From positions 806,001-870,000 of the forward strand of contig NZ_JALJZT010000002.1 of the NCBI RefSeq assembly GCF_024171405.1: a stretch of DNA of 64,000 nt. Direction: 5' to 3'. This DNA is from Qipengyuania citrea. GTDB lineage: Bacteria > Pseudomonadota > Alphaproteobacteria > Sphingomonadales > Sphingomonadaceae. The notes below the pieces were generated by a model, which was not told the DNA's origin, ran no database searches, and saw only the letters and a list, made by a program, of their open reading frames with translations. The position numbers and the translations under genes were made by a program. Position 1 is the first letter of the stretch; every line of letters starts with the position of its first letter. Below are positions 23,976 to 33,590 of the stretch, piece by piece.

Positions 23976-25366
23976 CAGGCCGCGTGCTCGACGATATGGT
24001 CGCGGACCGCCTCATAGGTGCCGGGCAATTCGATATAGGCTTCTTCGCGTGCGAACAGGTCGCCGACCCGCGTCGGCAGCGCAGGCCGGTTGCCGGTGGC
24101 GCGTTCGACCGCGTCGGGGAACTTCGCCGGATGCGCGGTGGCGAGCGTCACCACGGGAGTATCGCCAGCCAGTTCGGCGTGGCGCGCCGCGTGGAGACCG
24201 ATCGCGGTGTGCGGGTCGACGATCTCGGTGCATTCCTCGCTCGCCCAGCGCATCGCGCGCGCCATGTCATCCTCGTCCGCGCGCATGCTGGTGAACAGCG
24301 CGGCGGCGCCTTCGCGCTGCGCATTGGTCAGACGCATCGCGCGTGCTTTCTCGAACGCGTGCATCTGTTCGGCCATGGCTCCCCCGTCGCGTCCGCCGAC
24401 GTCGAACAGCAGCCGTTCGAAATTGGAGCTGACCTGGATATCCATGCTCGGCGCAGCGGTCGGGGTCACAGTGCCGGTTGAATAATCGCCCGCGCTCAGC
24501 GCGCGGTGGAGGATGTCATTGACGTTGGTGGCGACGAGCAGTCTCTTGATCGGCAGCCCCATTCGCGCCGCGACATGGCCCGCGAAGACATCGCCGAAAT
24601 TGCCCGTCGGGACGCTGAACGCCACCTTGCGCTCGGGCCCGCCCAATTGCAGCGCGGCGGCGAAATAATAGACCACCTGCGCCATCAGCCGCGCCCAGTT
24701 GATCGAATTGACCGCGCCGATCCGGTGCTTGTCGGTGACGTCCTTGTCGGCGAAGATGCGCTTCACCATCGCCTGCGCATCGTCGAAGCTGCCGTCGATC
24801 GCGATATTATGGACGTTGGGCGCACGCACGGTGGTCATCTGGCGGCGCTGGACGTCGCTGACGCGCCCCTTGGGGTGGAGCATGAATATCTCGACCCGGT
24901 CGAGCCCGGCCACTGCATCGATCGCCGCGCTGCCCGTATCGCCGCTGGTGGCGCCGACGATGGTCAACGTGCCGCCGTCCCGCGCAAGGAATTCCTCGAA
25001 CAAGAGGCCGAGCAATTGCAGCGCCACGTCCTTGAAGGCGAGCGTGGGGCCGTGAAACAGTTCAAGCAGCCATTGTCGCTCGTCGAGCTGGGTTAGCGGG
25101 GTCACTGCCGCATGGGCAAACCGGCCATAGGCCTTTGCAGTAAGCTCGCGCAGCCGTTCGGGCGTCAGACAATCGCCGACAAAAGGCTGCATCACGCGCG
25201 CGGCGAGTTCGGCATAGGGCAGGCCGCGCATCGCGGCGATTTCTTCCTGCGTGAACTGCGGCCACTGTGCCGGGACATAGAGCCCGCCATCGCTGGCCAG
25301 GCCGGCGAGCGTGACGCCGGCGAAATCGAGCGACGGAGCGCTGCCGCGGGTGGAAACGTATTTCAT
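23975..25366 (-). CDS. thrC: Threonine synthase
   Basis: A 463-residue pyridoxal-phosphate enzyme that converts O-phosphohomoserine to threonine. Features are the N-terminal YVSTRGSAPSLDFAGVTLAG, the PLP-lysine segment LFHGPTLAFKDVALQLLG (Lys near 112), VGATSGDTGSAAIDAVAG, and PTGNFGDVFAGHVA. The length and the presence of the long N-terminal region fit the bacterial/fungal class. The next upstream gene on this strand is the ArsR regulator, 45 bases away. Confidence 0.95.
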   Translation of the reverse strand: MKYVSTRGSAPSLDFAGVTLAGLASDGGLYVPAQWPQFTQEEIAAMRGLPYAELAARVMQPFVGDCLTPERLRELTAKAYGRFAHAAVTPLTQLDERQWLLELFHGPTLAFKDVALQLLGLLFEEFLARDGGTLTIVGATSGDTGSAAIDAVAGLDRVEIFMLHPKGRVSDVQRRQMTTVRAPNVHNIAIDGSFDDAQAMVKRIFADKDVTDKHRIGAVNSINWARLMAQVVYYFAAALQLGGPERKVAFSVPTGNFGDVFAGHVAARMGLPIKRLLVATNVNDILHRALSAGDYSTGTVTPTAAPSMDIQVSSNFERLLFDVGGRDGGAMAEQMHAFEKARAMRLTNAQREGAAALFTSMRADEDDMARAMRWASEECTEIVDPHTAIGLHAARHAELAGDTPVVTLATAHPAKFPDAVERATGNRPALPTRVGDLFAREEAYIELPGTYEAVRDHIVEHAA

Positions 25367-25411
25367 CGGTTGGGCGGTTAGCGGGGCATGCGAAGGCGGG
25401 CAAGCAAGCGG

Positions 25412-25774
25412 TCATTCGCCAGTCGTGATTTCCGCTTTGTCTTCGAGCGCCGACTTCAGCTGCAGCAGGCCTTCCGCCGCGCGCTCGGCATGGGGGCCGA
25501 TCCAGCGGGCGTGCAGCACCTGGATGGGCATGGCATCGAGATGGTTGAAGCGCTCGCGCCCCTTGCGCACGGGCACCACCAGCCCCGCCTCCTCCAGCAC
25601 CCGTAAATGCATCATCACGGTGGTGCGATCGAGTTCGGAGAAGCAGCTGGCGAGCTGGCCGGTGGTGAGCGGACGGACCTTCAACTCATCGCAGATCGCA
25701 CGGCGAATGCGGTTGGCAAGCGCCTTGAACACGCGGTCGAGATCGTCGTCGGGAGTTCTGTTCTCGTTTGACAT
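25412..25774 (-). CDS. ArsR-family regulator
   Basis: A 120-residue winged-helix regulator: FKALANRIRRAICDELKVRP, then CFSELDRTTVMMHLRVLEEAGLV. It lacks the usual Cys metal sites of SmtB-type repressors, and is paired with a divergent SRPBCC-domain gene, the arrangement seen for ArsR proteins that regulate AHSA1-like genes. An AT-rich inverted repeat sits over its own start codon, so autorepression is likely. thrC follows downstream but is probably not part of the regulated unit. Confidence 0.87.
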   Translation of the reverse strand: MSNENRTPDDDLDRVFKALANRIRRAICDELKVRPLTTGQLASCFSELDRTTVMMHLRVLEEAGLVVPVRKGRERFNHLDAMPIQVLHARWIGPHAERAAEGLLQLKSALEDKAEITTGE

Positions 25775-25792
25775 GTTAGTTTTTTATAACAT
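25773..25792. promoter_or_regulatory. Inverted repeat, probable ArsR operator
   Basis: ATGTTA (25773-25778) and TAACAT (25787-25792) are exact reverse complements around eight A/T-rich bases. The site overlaps the ArsR start codon and lies 30 bases from the SRPBCC start, so binding could silence both promoters. The stretch is notably AT-rich against its surroundings. Confidence 0.6.
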
Positions 25793-25821
25793 AATGGACC
25801 GCGACTCAAGGGAGAAGCTCG

Positions 25822-26301
25822 ATGGAAATCAATTTTCGTGTCTCCGGCCGCATCGCCAAGCCGGTCGAGGAAGTGTTCGAAGCGGTCGCGGATCCGGCGC
25901 AGCTATCGCAATATTTCACCACTGGCGGCGCCAGGGGACGCCTCGAAACCGGGGCCACGGTGATGTGGGATTTCCATGATTTCCCCGGCGCCTTCCCGGT
26001 CGAGGTGATCGAAGTCGTCCCCAACAAGAAGATCGTGCTCGAATGGCCCGGGCACGAAGCCGAGAGCGGCGAGATCGGCGCCAAGGGCCGAGATGGCGAC
26101 TATCGCACCACCGTCACCATGCTGTTCAAGCCGACGGACGATGGCCGCACGCTGGTCGAGATCGTCGAGGAAGGCTGGCACGAGACCGCCGAAGCGCTAC
26201 GCGGGTCCTATATGAATTGCGAGGGCTGGACCGGGGTGATCCTCGCGCTCAAGGCGTGGGTAGAGCACGGCATCAACCTGCGCCAAGGGCTCTACAAATA
26301 G
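25822..26301 (+). CDS. SRPBCC/AHSA1-like protein
   Basis: A 159-residue START/Bet v1-like fold protein beginning MEINFRVSGRIAKPVEEVFE and containing VADPAQLSQYFTTGGARGR and EIVEEGWHETAEALRGSYMN, the patterns of the AHSA1-type SRPBCC group. These fold around a hydrophobic pocket; the ligand is unknown. It is divergent from an ArsR gene whose operator overlaps the shared promoter region, a common pairing. It converges with the SURF1 gene, stops seven bases apart. Confidence 0.85.
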   Translation: MEINFRVSGRIAKPVEEVFEAVADPAQLSQYFTTGGARGRLETGATVMWDFHDFPGAFPVEVIEVVPNKKIVLEWPGHEAESGEIGAKGRDGDYRTTVTMLFKPTDDGRTLVEIVEEGWHETAEALRGSYMNCEGWTGVILALKAWVEHGINLRQGLYK

Positions 26302-26308
26302 GTCAGCC

Positions 26309-26875
26309 CTACTTGCGCAGACGTGCCCTCAGCGCGAGCACGTAGATCACCAGCGCGGTGAGCGCGAAAAAGAACCACTGCCCGGCATAGGCAAGGTGAT
26401 TGTTGGGCAGATTGGCAGGATCGGGGCGGGCGAGCGTTTCGAGACCGCCCTGCCCCTCGTCCGCGACCAGCTTCACCGTGTCGCCCTGGGGAGCGATCAA
26501 TCCGCCGACGACGCCGCCATCCCACGAGGGTGGCTGCGGCTCGCGCGACCAGCCGATCGCGATATCGACCGCGCGTTCGCCTTCGTTCGCGCAGCGGGCG
26601 ATGTGTGCCCATCCCGGCGCATTCAAGCGCGAGCGACCCGCGACGCTATCTATCGCGCGAACGTCGCTGCACTCGACCGTGGTGTGCCGGAACAGGCTGG
26701 CTTCGTACTCGCCTGGCGATGGCCAATCGACATCGGCCGAATTTCCCAACGCCGTTTCGTAGCGCGCGATCAGCGCTTCCTTCTCGTTCATCCGGCCAAG
26801 CTGCCAGACGCCCAGCGCGACCATCGTGGCGATCGCGGCAGCGACTATGACGGTCGGAACGATCGGAAAACGCAT
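26309..26875 (-). CDS. SURF1-family cytochrome oxidase assembly protein
   Basis: A 188-residue protein with an N-terminal and a C-terminal membrane segment (IVAAAIATMVALGVWQLGRM and WFFFALTALVIYVLALRARL) bracketing a periplasmic domain with NEKEALIARYETAL and NLPNNHLAYAGQW near the end, as in SURF1. SURF1 delivers haem a or helps assemble subunit I of aa3-type oxidases. The ATG at 26875 is the first residue of the membrane segment; the longer frame upstream is not credible. It is the last gene of the cox region but lies beyond a hairpin terminator after ctaE. Confidence 0.88.
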   Translation of the reverse strand: MRFPIVPTVIVAAAIATMVALGVWQLGRMNEKEALIARYETALGNSADVDWPSPGEYEASLFRHTTVECSDVRAIDSVAGRSRLNAPGWAHIARCANEGERAVDIAIGWSREPQPPSWDGGVVGGLIAPQGDTVKLVADEGQGGLETLARPDPANLPNNHLAYAGQWFFFALTALVIYVLALRARLRK

Positions 26876-26954
26876 TACAGATTCCAACTCTTTGTCTCGC
26901 GCGCATCGCTTGTAGGCGCCATCGTCCCAGCGCCCACTCGCGGGCATAAACCGA

Positions 26955-26988
26955 GAAGGGCAGCCTCGGCGGTGCCGGGCTGCCCTTC
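26955..26988 (-). terminator. Hairpin terminator after ctaE
   Basis: GAAGGGCAGCC (26955-26965) and GGCTGCCCTTC (26978-26988) form an 11-base-pair stem with a 12-base loop. On the minus strand it is followed by TCTCGGTTTATG, a weak T-stretch. It lies 26 bases past the ctaE stop, in a 139-base gap before SURF1; SURF1 may be expressed by read-through or from its own start. Confidence 0.65.
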
Positions 26989-27014
26989 GCGTTGTTCGAG
27001 CCTGTCGGCAGCCA

Positions 27015-27836
27015 TCAGTGGACGGCGGCGCCCCAGCCACCCCAGACATAGACGGTGATGAACAGGAACAGCCACACCACGTCGACGAAGTGCCAGTACC
27101 ACGCTGCCGCTTCGAAGCCGAAGTGCTGGCGCGGGGTGAAGTGGCCGAGATAGGTGCGGCGCAGGCAGACGATCAGGAAGATCGTGCCCACGAGCACGTG
27201 GAAGCCGTGGAAGCCGGTCGCCATGTAGAAGGCCGAGCTGTAGGTGTTCCCGCCGAAGGCGAACGGCGCATGGGCATATTCATACGCCTGGATGGCAGTG
27301 AAGATCGCCCCGAGGATGATGGTCAGCCACAGCCCCTTCTTGAGCCCGTCGCGGTCGCCGTGGATCAGCGAATGGTGTGCCCAGGTCACCGTGGTACCCG
27401 AACACAGCAGGATCAGCGTGTTGAGCAGCGGAAGGCTGAAGGGGTCGATGACCGCCTCGATCGCCGCGGGCGGGAAGACCCCGCCGACCACATCGGACAG
27501 TTCGCTTGGGAACAGCGCAAAATCGAACCAGCTCCAGAACCAGCCCACGAAGAACATCACTTCCGACGCGATGAACAGGATCATCCCGTAGCGCATGTGC
27601 AGCTGGACGATCGGCGTGTGGTCGCCGCGCTCGGCTTCCTTCACGATGTTCGAGAACCACGCATAGAACGTCGCGATCAGGCCGGCGATGCCGAGGCCGA
27701 GCACGAGATGCGCGCTCCCCATTTCGTGCATGTACAGGACCATGCCGCTGGTGAAGGTGAGCGCCGAAAGCGAGCCGATCAGCGGCCAGATATCGGGTTC
27801 GAGGATGTGATATTCGTGATTGACGTTACCGGCCAT
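27015..27836 (-). CDS. ctaE: Cytochrome c oxidase subunit III
   Basis: A 273-residue membrane subunit with seven hydrophobic segments. Diagnostic parts are YHILEPDIWPLIGSLSALTF, RYGMILFIASEVMFFVGWFW (the Glu in a membrane helix), TWAHHSLIHGDR, ATGFHGFHVLVGTIFLIVCL and EAAAWYWHFVDVVWLFLFI. Subunit III stabilises the aa3 oxidase and supports proton uptake. It begins 66 bases after ctaG on the same strand. Confidence 0.96.
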   Translation of the reverse strand: MAGNVNHEYHILEPDIWPLIGSLSALTFTSGMVLYMHEMGSAHLVLGLGIAGLIATFYAWFSNIVKEAERGDHTPIVQLHMRYGMILFIASEVMFFVGWFWSWFDFALFPSELSDVVGGVFPPAAIEAVIDPFSLPLLNTLILLCSGTTVTWAHHSLIHGDRDGLKKGLWLTIILGAIFTAIQAYEYAHAPFAFGGNTYSSAFYMATGFHGFHVLVGTIFLIVCLRRTYLGHFTPRQHFGFEAAAWYWHFVDVVWLFLFITVYVWGGWGAAVH

Positions 27837-27902
27837 TGTACTCGCGTCCTGGGTTTCGCTTTGCGGGTGCCCTTAATGCGCCATCGCGCGCGGGTCTAGG
27901 GG

Positions 27903-28487
27903 CTACTCGGCAGAATCCAGCGCCCGGTGGAAAGTATAGGAGAGCGTGATCTGCTCCACCCCGTCCATGTTGGGATCGTCGAGCGCCTTGGGATCGATAT
28001 AATAGAGCACCGGCATGCGCACTTCCTGCCCCGGCTGCAGGACCTGCTCGGTGAAGCAGAAGCACTGGATCTTGTTGAAATAGGCCCCGGCCTGCTCGGG
28101 CTCGACATTGAAGGTGGCGGTGCCGGTGATCGTCTGGTTCGAATTGTTCTTGGCCAGATAGATCGCCATGTCGCGCTGCCCGATGGTGACGGTATCGGTC
28201 ACCTGCTCGGGGCGGAAGCTCCACGGGACGTCGCCCGCCGTGGTCCCGTCGAAGCGCACCGAAATGGTCTTGCCGCCTGCGCTTGCACCAAGCCGCTGGG
28301 CGATGTCCGCCTCGCTTTCGGTGGCGCGCTGGGTCGTACCGCCGAAACCGGTCACCTGGCAGAACAGCTGGTACAGCGGCACCGCCGCATAGCCCAGACC
28401 GAGCATCGCCAGAGCGCCGCCAAAAGCCAGCAGCGCGGTGCGGTTCTTGCGGGTTTCGAGAGTTGCGGTGGTCATGGCGTGGCTCAC
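27903..28487 (-). CDS. ctaG: Cytochrome c oxidase assembly protein CtaG (Cox11)
   Basis: A 194-residue copper chaperone: N-terminal membrane anchor LLAFGGALAMLGLGYAAVPL, then a periplasmic domain with the copper-binding NKIQCFCFTEQVLQPGQEV and FYID-like YYIDPKALDD. Cox11 delivers copper to the CuB site of subunit I. The ATG at 28487 overlaps the stop of the small upstream gene as ATGA, so it is preferred over the internal ATG four codons later. ctaE follows. Confidence 0.94.
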   Translation of the reverse strand: MSHAMTTATLETRKNRTALLAFGGALAMLGLGYAAVPLYQLFCQVTGFGGTTQRATESEADIAQRLGASAGGKTISVRFDGTTAGDVPWSFRPEQVTDTVTIGQRDMAIYLAKNNSNQTITGTATFNVEPEQAGAYFNKIQCFCFTEQVLQPGQEVRMPVLYYIDPKALDDPNMDGVEQITLSYTFHRALDSAE

Positions 28488-28603
28488 ATCCGGGCGATGG
28501 TAATCACATAGAACAGCACGGCGAAGAACAGCAGGATGCCGCCCAACACGAGGTTGCGGCTCTTTTGCCGCCGCTTGAATTCGATTTCTTCTTCGGGGGT
28601 CAT
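28484..28603 (-). CDS. Short single-helix membrane protein of the oxidase operon
   Basis: A 39-residue protein, [20 protein letters not shown], followed by one hydrophobic segment [19 protein letters not shown]. It starts with an ATGA overlap on ctaB and ends with an ATGA overlap on ctaG, so it is clearly translated. Small charged-then-hydrophobic proteins in this position are found in alphaproteobacterial cox operons and are probably assembly or accessory factors. It is too short for most automatic gene finders. Confidence 0.88.
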   Translation of the reverse strand: MTPEEEIEFKRRQKSRNLVLGGILLFFAVLFYVITIARM

Positions 28604-29517
28604 GCGATCCATCCCTGATAAGCCAGCACCCGGTCCGCCACCAGCGCGGCGAACAGGGCGAAAAGGTAGATGATGCTGAAAGCGAACAGGCGCTTTTCGG
28701 GCTTCATCGTGTCGTTGGCTCCAGTCTGCCGGAAAGCGACCGGGACCGAAAGCGCAAGGAAAGCAAGCGATAGCGCAAGCGAAGCAACACCGTAAACGAA
28801 GCTCGTCCCGCCGATGAACCACGGCGCGGCGGCGATCGGCACGAGCAGCGCGGCATAGATCAGGATCTGGCGGCGGGTCGAGGTTTCGCCCTTGACCACC
28901 GGCATCATCGGAATGCCGACATTGGCGTAATCGGTCTTCACGAACAGCGCGAGCGCCCAGAAATGCGGCGGGGTCCACATGAAGATGATCGCGAACAGCA
29001 GCACCGGCATCAGCGTGATTTCGCCGGTTACCGCGACCCATCCGATCAGCGGCGGAAAGGCCCCCGCCCCGCCGCCGATAACGATGTTCTGCGGCGTGCG
29101 CGGCTTGAGCCAGATGGTATAGATGACCGCGTAATAGAAGATCGACAGCGCGAGGATCGCAGCCGCGAGCCAGTTCACCGCAAGCCCCATGATCATCACC
29201 GAAGTGGCCGAGATCAACACGCCGAAATCGCGCGCATCGGTGCGGTTCATCCGCCCCGCGGGAAGCGGGCGTGCAGCCGTGCGCTTCATCCCCGCATCGA
29301 TATCGGCTTCCCACCACTGGTTGAGCGCCGCCGCCCCGCCCGCGCCCAGCGCGATGCACAGGATGGCGCTGAAGCCGAGGACGGGATTGATATGGCCCGG
29401 CGCGGCGAGCAGGCCGCACAGGCCGGTGAAGATCACCAAGCTCATCACGCGCGGCTTGGTCAGCGCAAAGAAATCGCGCCATTCCGCGGGGAGGTGTGTG
29501 GGAACTGTCTGGGTCAT
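28600..29517 (-). CDS. ctaB: Protoheme IX farnesyltransferase (haem O synthase)
   Basis: A 305-residue polytopic prenyltransferase that adds farnesyl to haem b, giving haem O for the aa3 oxidase. It contains [20 protein letters not shown], the Asp-rich [23 protein letters not shown], and [20 protein letters not shown]. The ATG at 29517 gives [10 protein letters not shown]; an in-frame TTG at 29544 overlaps the upstream hydrolase stop, and a ribosome site is not obvious for either. The 3' end overlaps the small gene. Confidence 0.93.
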   Translation of the reverse strand: MTQTVPTHLPAEWRDFFALTKPRVMSLVIFTGLCGLLAAPGHINPVLGFSAILCIALGAGGAAALNQWWEADIDAGMKRTAARPLPAGRMNRTDARDFGVLISATSVMIMGLAVNWLAAAILALSIFYYAVIYTIWLKPRTPQNIVIGGGAGAFPPLIGWVAVTGEITLMPVLLFAIIFMWTPPHFWALALFVKTDYANVGIPMMPVVKGETSTRRQILIYAALLVPIAAAPWFIGGTSFVYGVASLALSLAFLALSVPVAFRQTGANDTMKPEKRLFAFSIIYLFALFAALVADRVLAYQGWIA

Positions 29518-29540
29518 GGAATCGGGCGGCATATAGGGCG

Positions 29541-30500
29541 TCAAAGGCGCTTTAGCCAGTCAATCAGGATCGAATTGACTGCATCGGGCCGCTCCTGCTG
29601 GGTCCAGTGCCCGACGCCGTCGAGAATATGCCCTTCGGCGCGCGGCGCAAACATCTTCACCAGAGCCACCGGGTCCTCGATCGCACCGAACAGGAAGGTG
29701 GCGGGATCGCGCGTGCCGCCGATGAACAATGCGGGCTGTTCGATGCGCTTGCCCGCCCAGCCCTGCAACCATGCGTAATCGACCTCGTGATTGCGGTATC
29801 GGTTGAGCGGGCCGCGAAAGCCCGAGGCAGCGAACTCCGCCTCATAGAAATCTAGATCGTCTTCGGTCAGCCAGGCGACCGGTGCAGGATCAGGGAGTCC
29901 TTCGAGGAAGGTCGCGCCCAGCGGCTTATCCCAATAGTCGCCCGGCGGGACATCGCCACTGATCGAATACATCATCCGCTGGACGAAATCGCGCGGGTCC
30001 TTCTCTGCCTCCGCCTCGGCGATACCGGGCTCCTGGAAATACTCCTGGTAAAAGAAGCGGCCCTGGCTGGTGAAGTGTTCGCGGAAGACCTCGGTAAAGG
30101 GACGGCTCGGCACCCCGGCGAAGGGCACCGACAGACCGGCAACGGCGCGGAAATGCTCGGGGTGCGTCAGCGCGGAATTCCACACGATCGGCGCGCCCCA
30201 GTCATGGCCGATAAGCACGGCGGGCGCATCGGGCGACAGCGCCTGCCGCAGTCCGACGAGGTCGCTGACGATGTGCTCCATCGCATAGGCATCGACCGGC
30301 TCCGGCTTGTCCGACCCGCCATAGCCGCGGACATCGATTGCGCAGGCGGTAAAGCCCGCTTGCGCGATCGGACCGATCTGGTGACGCCAGCTGTACCAGC
30401 TTTCGGGGAAGCCGTGGACCATGATCGCCAGCGGCCCCTCACCCTCGACGGCGCAGCGCAGGCTGACCGCCCCCGTATCGATGGCACGCATTTCGAGCAT
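29541..30500 (-). CDS. Alpha/beta hydrolase, epoxide-hydrolase-like
   Basis: A 319-residue hydrolase with [18 protein letters not shown], the nucleophile elbow GHDWGAP (Asp), [20 protein letters not shown] in the lid, a likely lid Tyr near RYRNHEVDY, and [10 protein letters not shown] with the catalytic His. These are hallmarks of epoxide hydrolases of the alpha/beta family. The ATG at 30500 follows GGGGGAG. It lies inside the oxidase gene run, between ctaD (after a terminator) and ctaB, which is not an expected position; its substrate is unknown. Confidence 0.84.
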   Translation of the reverse strand: MLEMRAIDTGAVSLRCAVEGEGPLAIMVHGFPESWYSWRHQIGPIAQAGFTACAIDVRGYGGSDKPEPVDAYAMEHIVSDLVGLRQALSPDAPAVLIGHDWGAPIVWNSALTHPEHFRAVAGLSVPFAGVPSRPFTEVFREHFTSQGRFFYQEYFQEPGIAEAEAEKDPRDFVQRMMYSISGDVPPGDYWDKPLGATFLEGLPDPAPVAWLTEDDLDFYEAEFAASGFRGPLNRYRNHEVDYAWLQGWAGKRIEQPALFIGGTRDPATFLFGAIEDPVALVKMFAPRAEGHILDGVGHWTQQERPDAVNSILIDWLKRL

Positions 30501-30537
30501 GGCACTCCCCCCGTGCAGATATCCGGCAGACAAAAGA

Positions 30538-30569
30538 AAACGGCCGACCCACCATGGGACCGACCGTTT
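30538..30569 (-). terminator. Terminator after ctaD
   Basis: AAACGG... and CCGTTT arms with further complementary CGACCC/GGGACCG parts form an imperfect stem, and on the minus strand this is followed by TCTTTTGTCT. It lies 22 bases after the ctaD stop and 37 bases before the hydrolase start. Confidence 0.7.
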
Positions 30570-30591
30570 GCTTGTGTCCAGTGCTTCGCGC

Positions 30592-32307
30592 CTAGCTCGC
30601 GGCGGGCGCAGCCTTGCTCATGTGATCGTGAGCGGTGTGATGATCCTCGATCACCGGCAGCGTCTCGAACTGGTGGAACGGCGGCGGGCTCGACAGCGTC
30701 CATTCGAGCGTCGTCGCGCCTTCGCCCCACGGATTGTCCGCCGCCTTCTTGCCCGCCACGAAGGCGTAGACGATGTTGACGAAGAAGAAGATCATCGAGC
30801 CGGCCATGATCACATAGCCGATCGAGCTGATCTCGTTCCAATAGGCATAGGCATCGGCATAGTCGGGGTAGCGGCGCGGCATGCCCTGCAGACCGAGGAA
30901 GTGCTGCGGGAAGAAGATCACGTTCACGCCGATGAAGAAGCCCCAGAAGTGCAGGTGGCTGAGGAGCTCGGAGTGCATCCGTCCGCTCATCTTCGGGAAC
31001 CAGTAATAGAACCCGGCGAAGAGCGAGAACACCGCACCCATCGACAGCACGTAGTGGAAGTGCGCGACCACGAAATAGGTGTCGTGGACCACGTCGTCGA
31101 TGCCGCCGTTGGCGAGATAGACGCCGGTAACGCCGCCGACCGTGAACAGGAAGATCATGCCGATCGCCCATACCATCGGGGATTTGAACTCGATCGAGCC
31201 GCCCCACATCGTCGCAATCCAGCTGAAGATCTTCACCCCGGTGGGGACCGCGATGACCATGGTCGCCGCAGTGAAATACATCTTCGTGTTCACGTCGAGA
31301 CCGACGGTGTACATGTGGTGCGCCCACACGACGAAGCCGACCACGCCGATCGCGACCATGGCATAGGCCATGCCGAGATAGCCGAACACCGGCTTGCGGC
31401 TGAAGGTCGAGACGATCTGCGAGATCATGCCGAAGCCCGGCAGGATCATGATGTAGACTTCGGGGTGACCGAAGAACCAGAACAGGTGCTGGTAGAGGAT
31501 CGGATCGCCGCCGCCGGCGGGATCGAAGAAGGTCGTCCCGAAGTTACGGTCGGTGATCAGCATGGTGATCGCGGCGGCCAGAACCGGCAGCGCGAGCAGC
31601 AGCAGGAAGGCGGTGACCAGCACCGACCACACGAACAGCGGCATCTTGTGCAAGGTCATGCCCGGCGCACGCATGTTGAAGATGGTGGTAATGAAGTTGG
31701 TCGCGCCGAGGATCGAACCGGCACCGGCAAGATGCAGCGAGAAGATCGCGAAATCGACTGCCGGGCCCTGGCTGCCGGTGGTCGAGAGCGGCGCATAGAC
31801 GGTCCAGCCCACGCCTGCACCCGGACCCGTGCCGCCCGGCACGAAGAGCGAGAACAGCAGCGACATGAAGCCCGCCACCGTCAGCCAGAAGCTGACGTTG
31901 TTCATGCGCGGGAACGCCATGTCGGGCGCGCCGATCATCAGCGGGACGAACCAGTTGCCGAAGCCGCCGATCATTGCCGGCATGACCATGAAGAAGACCA
32001 TGATCAGGCCGTGGGCGGTGATGAACACGTTCCACATATGCAGCGAGGTGTCGAAATCGGCGTTGCCGCCCATGAACTGCGCCCACCACTGCAGGTACTG
32101 GATGCCGGGTTCGGCCAGTTCCAGACGCATGATGCCCGAAATCGCGCCACCGACGATGCCCGCGATGATCGCGAAGATCAGGTAGAGCGTACCGATGTCC
32201 TTGTGGTTGGTGGACATGAACCACCGCGCGAAGAAACCGGGCGTATGATGATCATCATGCGCGTGGTCTTCGGTGTGGGCCTGGAAGCTGTCGGCGGTGG
32301 TAGCCAT
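30592..32307 (-). CDS. ctaD: Cytochrome c oxidase subunit I
   Basis: A 571-residue haem-copper oxidase subunit I with twelve hydrophobic segments. Ligands are visible: haem a His in [13 protein letters not shown], the CuB His-Tyr pair in [16 protein letters not shown], the HH pair in [19 protein letters not shown], and haem a3/a ligands in [13 protein letters not shown]. The K- and D-type proton channel signatures fit the A-type oxidase. It follows ctaC by 30 bases and is followed by a terminator. Confidence 0.97.
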   Translation of the reverse strand: MATTADSFQAHTEDHAHDDHHTPGFFARWFMSTNHKDIGTLYLIFAIIAGIVGGAISGIMRLELAEPGIQYLQWWAQFMGGNADFDTSLHMWNVFITAHGLIMVFFMVMPAMIGGFGNWFVPLMIGAPDMAFPRMNNVSFWLTVAGFMSLLFSLFVPGGTGPGAGVGWTVYAPLSTTGSQGPAVDFAIFSLHLAGAGSILGATNFITTIFNMRAPGMTLHKMPLFVWSVLVTAFLLLLALPVLAAAITMLITDRNFGTTFFDPAGGGDPILYQHLFWFFGHPEVYIMILPGFGMISQIVSTFSRKPVFGYLGMAYAMVAIGVVGFVVWAHHMYTVGLDVNTKMYFTAATMVIAVPTGVKIFSWIATMWGGSIEFKSPMVWAIGMIFLFTVGGVTGVYLANGGIDDVVHDTYFVVAHFHYVLSMGAVFSLFAGFYYWFPKMSGRMHSELLSHLHFWGFFIGVNVIFFPQHFLGLQGMPRRYPDYADAYAYWNEISSIGYVIMAGSMIFFFVNIVYAFVAGKKAADNPWGEGATTLEWTLSSPPPFHQFETLPVIEDHHTAHDHMSKAAPAAS

Positions 32308-32337
32308 CGTGCTATACTCTCGAGCTAATCGTAAATC

Positions 32338-33378
32338 TTAAGCGGTCGGGGCGGCGCCGGCACCGGGTGCACCGGGGACCGAGCTTTCGGGTTCCTGCAG
32401 CGGCGCGACCGAAGCCGCGGCGTCTGCGGCACCGGCGACGGTGCCGCCCTGCGCCAGAACCCAGGCATTGTACTGCGCCATCGGGAGTGCTTCGATCGCA
32501 ATCGGCATATAGCCGTGACGCGCGCCGCACAGTTCCGAACACTGGCCGTAATAGACGCCCGGCTCTTCGATCAGCAGCAGCTTCTCGTTGAGACGGCCCG
32601 GAACGGCATCGAGCTTGAACCACAGGCTCGGCACCGCGAAGGAGTGGATCACGTCGGCGGCAGTGGTCTGCAGACGGATCGGCACGCCGGCGGGGACGAC
32701 CATGCGGTTATCGACTGCCAGCTGGTGCGGTTCACCGCTCGCTTCGGCCTCTTCCTCGGTCAGCATGTTCGAAACGACTTCGAAATCGCCATTGTCGGGA
32801 TAGGCATAGCCCCAGTACCACTGGTAGCCGATCGCCTTGATGGTGATCGCATCCTTGGGGGGCGTCTTGTACTGCGCGCTCAGCAGGCCGATCGACGGCA
32901 CGGCGATGCCAAGCAGGATCAGCGCCGGAACGACCGTCCAGATCACTTCGATCAGCGTGTTGTGGCTGGTCTTCGACGGCACCGGATTGGCGCGCTTGTT
33001 GAAGCGCACGATGACATAGAGGAACAGCAGCAGGACGAAGATGCTGATGATCGCCATGATCCATACCAGGGCGATGTGCAGCCCGTTGGCCTGCTTGCCG
33101 ATCGGCGAGAACTGCGACTGCACGTCGATCGCGCCCGCGACCGGCATGCCTTTGCCTTCGGTCGGCTTCATCGGCGTGTAGGCGCTTGCGCCGGCAGCCA
33201 CATCTTCGCTCGACGCGTCGGCGGCAACCGCCGGGTCGAGCGTATCAAGCTGTTCGGTCGCCGCGGATTCGGCGGCGTCCTGCGCCGCCGCGCCCTGCGC
33301 GCCGAAAGCCAGCATCGCCGCCATCGCCAGGCTGGCGACAATCCGGTGGAACCCGTGGAGGGAGCCGAAGTTCTTCAT
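32338..33378 (-). CDS. ctaC: Cytochrome c oxidase subunit II
   Basis: A 346-residue subunit with a signal peptide (LAMAAMLAFGAQGAAA), two membrane segments (LHIALVWIMAIISIFVLLLF and WTVVPALILLGIAVPSIGL) and a periplasmic CuA domain with YQWYWGYAYPD and VYYGQCSELCGARHGYMPI, which supplies the two Cys, Glu, His and Met of the CuA centre. A C-terminal Ala/Pro-rich tail follows. It accepts electrons from cytochrome c. A promoter is readable upstream. Start ATG 33378. Confidence 0.96.
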   Translation of the reverse strand: MKNFGSLHGFHRIVASLAMAAMLAFGAQGAAAQDAAESAATEQLDTLDPAVAADASSEDVAAGASAYTPMKPTEGKGMPVAGAIDVQSQFSPIGKQANGLHIALVWIMAIISIFVLLLFLYVIVRFNKRANPVPSKTSHNTLIEVIWTVVPALILLGIAVPSIGLLSAQYKTPPKDAITIKAIGYQWYWGYAYPDNGDFEVVSNMLTEEEAEASGEPHQLAVDNRMVVPAGVPIRLQTTAADVIHSFAVPSLWFKLDAVPGRLNEKLLLIEEPGVYYGQCSELCGARHGYMPIAIEALPMAQYNAWVLAQGGTVAGAADAAASVAPLQEPESSVPGAPGAGAAPTA

Positions 33379-33484
33379 CGTCGTGGCACTCTTTCGTGTC
33401 GTGTCTCGTTCGGGGCCTGTGGCTGGGACAAATCCCGCGCTGCGTGGCGGGACGCGCCCCATGCAAGGGCCCGATTGCGCCCGC

Positions 33485-33513
33485 CCTATAGGCAGGGTTT
33501 GCGTATGCCTCAA
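33485..33513 (-). promoter_or_regulatory. Probable promoter for ctaC-ctaD
   Basis: On the minus strand TTGAGG (33513-33508) and TATAGG (33490-33485) are separated by 17 bases. Transcription would begin near 33478 and leave a leader of about 100 bases to the ctaC start. The 212-base gap to pyrE otherwise shows no second clear promoter or operator. Confidence 0.55.
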
Positions 33514-33590
33514 GCGGCTGGCCGATAAAAATGTGCAAGCGCCTTTGCCTCTTGCGCAATCGCGCGCGAGACGCTTTGGACCACAGCATC

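Noticed and set aside
30421..32328. Long open frame of 635 codons on the plus strand
   Set aside because: It lies wholly opposite ctaD and reads as a His/Arg/Asp-rich low-complexity protein. The real subunit I gene on the other strand explains it.
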